DNA of 64,000 nucleotides from positions 372,001-436,000 of the forward strand of contig NJIE01000003.1 in the NCBI GenBank assembly GCA_002213445.1, in the 5' to 3' direction. The notes beneath the pieces are model-generated. The model saw nothing but the letters and a program-made list of their open reading frames with translations, was not told where the DNA came from and did not search any database. The position numbers were made by a program, and so were the translations under genes. Positions 60,454 through 64,000 of the stretch are shown one piece after another (the first letter of the stretch is position 1; every line of letters begins with the position of its first letter). Origin of the DNA: Xenophilus sp. AP218F (lineage in GTDB: Bacteria; Pseudomonadota; Gammaproteobacteria; Burkholderiales; Chromobacteriaceae).

Positions 60454-60921
60454 TCAGCGAGCCTGAAACCAGCGGTCGCCGAAGTTGACCAGCAACACGC
60501 CGGCGATCACCAGCGCCGCGCCCAGCAGCCGCGGCGCGCCCACGTCCCGCAGCGGCATCGCCAGCCAGCCGAAGCGGTCGAACAGCAGCGAGGCGCACAC
60601 CTGCCCGGCGATGATCAGCGACAACATCGCGGCCACGCCCAGCCGCGGCGCGAGCAGGGTGGTGCCGAACACGAAGCCCGCGCCCAGCGCTCCGCCCAGC
60701 AGCATCCACCACTCGGCGCGGCCCAGCTGGGCCAGCTGGCTCCATTTCTGGCCGGTGACGGCGCAAGCAAACGCCAGGGCGAAGCAGCCGACGCCGAAGG
60801 ACACCAGCGCCGCCTGCAAGGCGCTGCCATCGATCAGCAGCTTGAGCTGGTTGTTGATGGCCGCCTGCAGCGGCACGACCAGGCCGATGGCGAAGGCCAT
60901 CAGGGCAAGCAGATAAGCCAT
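60454..60921 (-). CDS. YdcZ/DMT-family membrane protein (DUF606)
   Basis: A 155-residue protein with five hydrophobic helices. It begins MAYLLALMAFAIGLVVPLQAAINNQLK and ends GAALVIAGVLLVNFGD, characteristic of the YdcZ half of the drug/metabolite transporter superfamily. Such proteins may dimerise into a transporter. The substrate is unknown. Stand-alone gene. Confidence 0.88.
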   Translation of the reverse strand: MAYLLALMAFAIGLVVPLQAAINNQLKLLIDGSALQAALVSFGVGCFALAFACAVTGQKWSQLAQLGRAEWWMLLGGALGAGFVFGTTLLAPRLGVAAMLSLIIAGQVCASLLFDRFGWLAMPLRDVGAPRLLGAALVIAGVLLVNFGDRWFQAR

Positions 60922-60996
60922 TGTCTTCCTTTCTGCGCATGGCCGGCGATGATTAAGAGGAAGGCGCGGGCGCGTCGAATGTTCGAGGTGGAGCGT

Positions 60997-61371
60997 TCAG
61001 GCCTTGCGGGTGTAGGCGCAGAAGCCGGGCTTGGGCCCGACCTTGGGATGGTTGCGGCAGGTATTGGGGCGGCGCTCGTAAATGGTGCACAGCCGGGTCT
61101 TGGCGTCCAGGTACAGACAGTCGCCGTTGGCGCGCTGCGCCAGCGTGAACAGGCTGTTCTTGAAGTTGAAGTGCTGGGTGACGCGCTGCTTTTCCAGCCG
61201 CTTGGCGATGTTCTTGATCGGCTCTTCCAGCTCGAACTCGTCCACCACGCCGATGCGGATCAGATCGGGCAGCTTCACCTCCACCGGCATGGCGCAACAG
61301 GACGCCGCGCAATCGCCGCACAGGCCGTTCTTGTACTTGATCCAGGTTTCCAGGCGATTGATGTCGGCCAC
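60997..61371 (-). CDS. YkgJ-family cysteine-cluster protein
   Basis: The 124-residue soluble protein has the CGDCAASCC N-terminal cluster and CLYLDAKTRLCTIYERRPNTCRNHP near the end, the eight-cysteine pattern of YkgJ-type zinc or Fe-S binding proteins. The start is GTG at 61371 with AAGGA six bases before it. The function is unknown. Confidence 0.87.
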   Translation of the reverse strand: MADINRLETWIKYKNGLCGDCAASCCAMPVEVKLPDLIRIGVVDEFELEEPIKNIAKRLEKQRVTQHFNFKNSLFTLAQRANGDCLYLDAKTRLCTIYERRPNTCRNHPKVGPKPGFCAYTRKA

Positions 61372-61484
61372 GGCTCATCCTTAAGGCATTGAATGCAAAA
61401 CGCTTTCCCCGCGCGCGGGGAGGGCGCATTCTACGGCCCGCCCGCCTGGCTGGCAAGCCGGCGGCGCGGATGAGCGGCGGCGGC

Positions 61485-61799
61485 CTAGTGGCCGGCCTGG
61501 CGCGCGCCGCGCGGCGGGCGCAGACGGGCCAGCAGCTGCAAGGCGGCGCCGGCGGCGCTGGCCAGCATGCCGAGCAGCGCCAGCAGCACGCCGATGCCGA
61601 ATTCCGGCGGCAGCGCGCCGCCGGGCGCGGCCTCGGGCTCGGTTTGCAGCATCAGCATCAGGCCGCCCAGCAGCGACAGGGTGCTGAGCAGCCAGTAAAC
61701 GCGGCCGCGGGACTTGAGCCAGCTGTGGCGCAAGGACCAGAGCAGGGCGGCGAGGTAGGACAGGAGAATGAGGAAGGAGAAAAGTTCTGTGTCCGGCAT
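61485..61799 (-). CDS. hypothetical small membrane protein
   Basis: The 104-residue protein has three hydrophobic helices (about 8-24, 36-52 and 68-93) with an arginine-rich cytoplasmic end. No family recognised. Start ATG 61799, no good ribosome binding site. It follows thiE, 88 bases away on the same strand; coding is likely but unproven. Confidence 0.6.
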   Translation of the reverse strand: MPDTELFSFLILLSYLAALLWSLRHSWLKSRGRVYWLLSTLSLLGGLMLMLQTEPEAAPGGALPPEFGIGVLLALLGMLASAAGAALQLLARLRPPRGARQAGH

Positions 61800-61887
61800 T
61801 GTCGGGGTCTGATTATTCCTGAGAGTTTTAGTCAATACAGGAATAGACCCGACCCGCCGCGCAAGGTTCTGCGCTGACGGCGGGCGC

Positions 61888-62502
61888 TCAGAACAACGCG
61901 GCCAGCTCGGCGGCGGCGGCTTGCGGGTCAAGCTGGTCGAACAGGCCGCCGATCACGGCGATGGCGTCGGCGCCGGCGGCGACCACCCGGCCGGCGTTGC
62001 CGGCGTGAATGCCGCCGATGGCGACGGTGGCGACGCCGAGCCCGGCGGCGTCGGCGAACAAGCCCAACGGCGCGGCCGCGGCGTCGGGCTTGGTGGCGGA
62101 GGGGAACACCGCGCCGAAGGCGACGTAGTCGGCCCCGGCGGCGACGGCCCGGCGCGCCAGATCCAGCTGGTTGTAGCAGGACGCGCCGATGATGGCGTCC
62201 GGCCCCAGCAAGGCGCGGGCGGCGGCGATGTCGCCGTCGTCGCGGCCGAGGTGGACGCCGTCCGCCCCCACCGCGCGCGCCAGCTGCGCGTCGTCGTTGA
62301 TGATCAGCGTCGCCCCGCGGCTGCGGCACAGGCTGGCCAGCAGGCTGGCCTGCCACAGCCGGCGGGCGGCGTCGCGGCTTTTGTTGCGGTATTGCAGCGC
62401 GCGCGCGCCGCCTTGCAGCGCGGCGGCGGCCTGCTCCAGCAGCCGCTCGGTGTCGTCGCTGTCCGGGGTGATCGCGTACAGGCCCTTAATCGCGCGCGGC
62501 AT
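61888..62502 (-). CDS. thiE: thiamine phosphate synthase
   Basis: The 204-residue TIM-barrel enzyme couples HMP-pyrophosphate and thiazole phosphate into thiamine phosphate. It has ALQYRNKSRDAARR, IINDDAQLARAVGADGVHLGRDD, IGASCYNQLDLARRA and AFGAVFPSATKPDA as expected. ATG at 62502 overlaps the end of thiD by 17 bases, with GAGGACG before it. Translation is probably coupled to thiD. Confidence 0.93.
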   Translation of the reverse strand: MPRAIKGLYAITPDSDDTERLLEQAAAALQGGARALQYRNKSRDAARRLWQASLLASLCRSRGATLIINDDAQLARAVGADGVHLGRDDGDIAAARALLGPDAIIGASCYNQLDLARRAVAAGADYVAFGAVFPSATKPDAAAAPLGLFADAAGLGVATVAIGGIHAGNAGRVVAAGADAIAVIGGLFDQLDPQAAAAELAALF

Positions 62503-63331
62503 CGTCCTCGTCCTCATCGTCGCCGCGCGCCCAGAACATGCGGTCCGGCAGGTATTGGCCCATGCCCGGCCGGAAGCCGTTGAGCAGGGTCTGGTAGGTG
62601 TATTCCTGCGCCTCGCGCACCGCCTCCGGCAAGAGCAGGCCGGTGGCCAGCATGCCGGCGATGGCCGAGGCCAGCGTGCAGCCGGAGCCGTGATAGCTGC
62701 CGGGCAGGCGCTCCCAGTGGTCGGAGCGCACCACGCCGTCGCCGCCGTACAGGCTGTTGATCACTTCCTTGCTGTTTTCGTGGGTGCCGGTGATCAGCAA
62801 GTGCGGGCAGCCCAGCGCCAGAATGCGCTCGGCGCACTGGTCCAGGGTCAGCTCTTCGTCCTCGTCCGGATCGTTGCTGGCCAGCCGGCGGGCTTCCAGG
62901 CTGTTGGGGGTGAGGATGGTGACTTGCGGAATCAGGATGTCGCGCATCGCGGCGATCAGGTCGTCGTCGGCCAGCTCGTGGCCGCCGCCGCTGGCCAGCA
63001 CCGGGTCCAGCACCGTGGGGATGTCCGGGTAGTCGGCCAAGAGCTGCGCCACCACCGCCACGTTTTCGACGCTGCCGAGCATGCCGATCTTGAAAGCCGC
63101 CACCGGCATGTCTTCCATCAGAAAGCGCGCCTGGTCGTTGACCCAGTCGGCGTCCAGCACCATCAGGTCGTTGACGCCGACGGTGTCCTGCACCGTGATG
63201 GCGGTGATCACCGACAGGGGATGGCAGCCAAGGCTGGCCAGCGTCAGGATATCGGCCTGGATGCCGGCGCCGCCGGAGGGGTCGGAACCGGCCAGGGTGA
63301 GCACCACGGGCGGGGAGGACGGAGTGGACAA
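62486..63331 (-). CDS. thiD: hydroxymethylpyrimidine/phosphomethylpyrimidine kinase
   Basis: The 281-residue kinase of the ribokinase fold phosphorylates HMP twice for thiamine synthesis and may also act on pyridoxal. Marks are LTLAGSDPSGGAGIQADI, SVITAITVQDT, KIGMLGS, LDPVLASGGGHEL and the active-site GSYHGSGCTLASAIA. The likely start is TTG at 63331 with GAGG upstream; no ATG gives a complete N-terminus. The C-terminus ends in an acidic tail. First gene of thiD-thiE, divergent from rubredoxin. Confidence 0.93.
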   Translation of the reverse strand: MSTPSSPPVVLTLAGSDPSGGAGIQADILTLASLGCHPLSVITAITVQDTVGVNDLMVLDADWVNDQARFLMEDMPVAAFKIGMLGSVENVAVVAQLLADYPDIPTVLDPVLASGGGHELADDDLIAAMRDILIPQVTILTPNSLEARRLASNDPDEDEELTLDQCAERILALGCPHLLITGTHENSKEVINSLYGGDGVVRSDHWERLPGSYHGSGCTLASAIAGMLATGLLLPEAVREAQEYTYQTLLNGFRPGMGQYLPDRMFWARGDDEDEDDAARD

Positions 63332-63344
63332 GTGGCTGACCTCT

Positions 63345-63374
63345 TTGTTTTATTGCTGCCGCAGGATTTAGAAT
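63345..63374 (+). promoter_or_regulatory. candidate promoter of the rubredoxin gene
   Basis: TTGTTT (63345-63350) and TAGAAT (63369-63374) are 18 bases apart, giving a leader of about 25 bases to the ATG at 63406. Confidence 0.4.
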
Positions 63375-63405
63375 GCCTATTTTATCCGAACACAAGGTGA
63401 AAGCG

Positions 63406-63570
63406 ATGCGTACTTGGATGTGTCTGATCTGCGGTTTCATCTACGACGAGGAAACCGGCCGCCCCGAAGACGGCATCGCGCCCGGAACCAAGTGGGAGGA
63501 TGTGCCGCCCAACTGGACCTGTCCCGATTGCGACGCGCGCAAGGACGATTTTGAAATGGTGGAGATCTGA
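63406..63570 (+). CDS. rubredoxin
   Basis: The 54-residue Fe(Cys)4 electron carrier has CLIC and CPDC pairs in MCLICGFIYDEETG and PPNWTCPDCDARKDDFEMVE. AAGGTGA lies before the ATG at 63406; an in-frame ATG at 63373 would add 11 unlikely residues. Rubredoxins pass electrons to oxidoreductases, often in stress defence. No rubredoxin reductase is adjacent. Short gap to the protease gene that follows. Confidence 0.95.
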   Translation: MRTWMCLICGFIYDEETGRPEDGIAPGTKWEDVPPNWTCPDCDARKDDFEMVEI

Positions 63571-63605
63571 GCGCGGCTCCGCGTCTCCCCCCGGCAGGAT
63601 TGAGA

Positions 63606-64000
63606 ATGATGAAATCGCGATGGAAGCGGCGGCTGGCCGGATGCTGGCTGGCCGCCGCGCTGGCCGGCTGCGCCAGCGTCAACACCACCCAGAGCGGCGT
63701 GGTGGGGGTGAATCGCAGCCAGAGCATGCTGCTTTCCAGCCAGCAGGTGGAGCAGCTCTCGGCGCGCGGCTACGCCCAGCAGCTGAGCCAGGCGCGCGCC
63801 GCCGGCGTCCTGAACGCCGACCCGGCGCTCAAGGCGCGGGTGAACCGGGTGGCGCAGCGGCTGATCGCCCAGACGCCGGTGTTCCGCCCGGACGCCGCGC
63901 GCTGGAAGTGGGAAGTGAACGTGTTGAAGAAGGACGAGCCCAACGCCTACGCGATGGCCGGCGGCAAGATCATGGTGTATAGCGGCCTGGTGACGCAGCT
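63606..64000 (+). CDS. M48-family metalloprotease lipoprotein (LoiP/YggG-like), 5' part
   Basis: The first 131 residues run off the window. The signal sequence ends in a lipobox (ALAGCAS), so it is an anchored lipoprotein. The segment WKWEVNVLKKDEPNAYAMAGGKIMVYSGL is the conserved stretch of M48 peptidases just before the HExxH motif, which should lie a few dozen residues beyond the end. These proteases degrade damaged envelope proteins. AGGA precedes ATG at 63606; a second ATG at 63609 is also possible. Confidence 0.88.
   Translation, partial: MMKSRWKRRLAGCWLAAALAGCASVNTTQSGVVGVNRSQSMLLSSQQVEQLSARGYAQQLSQARAAGVLNADPALKARVNRVAQRLIAQTPVFRPDAARWKWEVNVLKKDEPNAYAMAGGKIMVYSGLVTQ

Noticed and set aside
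63500-63982. 160-residue frame overlapping rubredoxin and the M48 gene
   Set aside because: It is a shadow frame; the true frame from 63606 has a lipobox and M48 signature.

Overview
The window is GC-rich, densely coded bacterial chromosome. Its content points to a betaproteobacterium of the Neisseriales, most likely Chromobacterium or a close relative. That placement is an inference from gene content: a split transhydrogenase alpha subunit (pntAA/pntAB), pilT-pilU, a cysteine-poor DksA, polyhydroxyalkanoate (PHA) functions and a secreted collagenase. I see no rRNA, tRNA, CRISPR array, insertion sequence or prophage. Nearly everything is chromosomal housekeeping, transport and signalling, with a few accessory islets.

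Layout, 0-20 kb. The end of an unidentified gene and a terminator are followed by a methyltransferase, two tandem META-domain envelope proteins and a BenE-type transporter translationally coupled to a second YggS-like PLP protein. serC comes next, divergent from a MocR-type PLP-dependent regulator. Then come a small monooxygenase-fold protein, pntAA-pntAB-pntB, an orphan periplasmic binding protein, a glutamate/aspartate ABC operon (gltIJKL), rsmA, a Bcr/CflA exporter and the maf-rng pair.

20-34 kb. A GNAT acetyltransferase fused to an alpha/beta hydrolase is followed by a glutathione transferase, a methyltransferase and a large type V autotransporter. Next is a sulfur-responsive divergon: a BigR-like ArsR repressor with two YeeE/YedE half-transporters faces a DUF2892 protein and an AhpD-like protein across one palindromic operator. 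A CitMHS citrate transporter, a B12-binding radical SAM protein with an unusual CX4CX2C motif and a GGDEF protein with a periplasmic sensor complete this part.

33-47 kb. A glyoxalase-II-like hydrolase is followed by an alkyltransferase-like DNA repair protein, a Tsx-like outer-membrane channel, DAHP synthase, dksA, a cytochrome c and yggT-proC-yggS. Facing these are pilT, pilU, a response regulator with TPRs and thpR. An AIM24-family protein and molybdenum cofactor genes (moaD-moaE-mobA) follow.

47-64 kb. This part carries DUF4337 and VF530 proteins, a PHA-synthase-like DUF3141 protein with a histone-like basic tail and two Spy-like periplasmic proteins. A secreted M9 collagenase lies divergent from a secreted PHA depolymerase. 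An EAL phosphodiesterase, a GlpR/DeoR repressor, a Xaa-Pro aminopeptidase, a chemoreceptor, a YdcZ membrane protein, a YkgJ cysteine-cluster protein, thiD-thiE, rubredoxin and the start of an M48 lipoprotein protease complete the window.

Recurring themes are PLP metabolism (serC, MocR, two YggS proteins, thiD), type IV pilus retraction, cyclic-di-GMP turnover (one GGDEF, one EAL), sulfur/redox defence and secreted polymer degradation. Starts were chosen by ribosome binding site and family length. Most operons end in clear rho-independent hairpins, listed individually. No single locus is obviously a wholly new system. The best candidates for a closer look are the BigR divergon, the CX4CX2C radical SAM protein, the GNAT-hydrolase fusion and the PHA-synthase-like protein with the basic tail.
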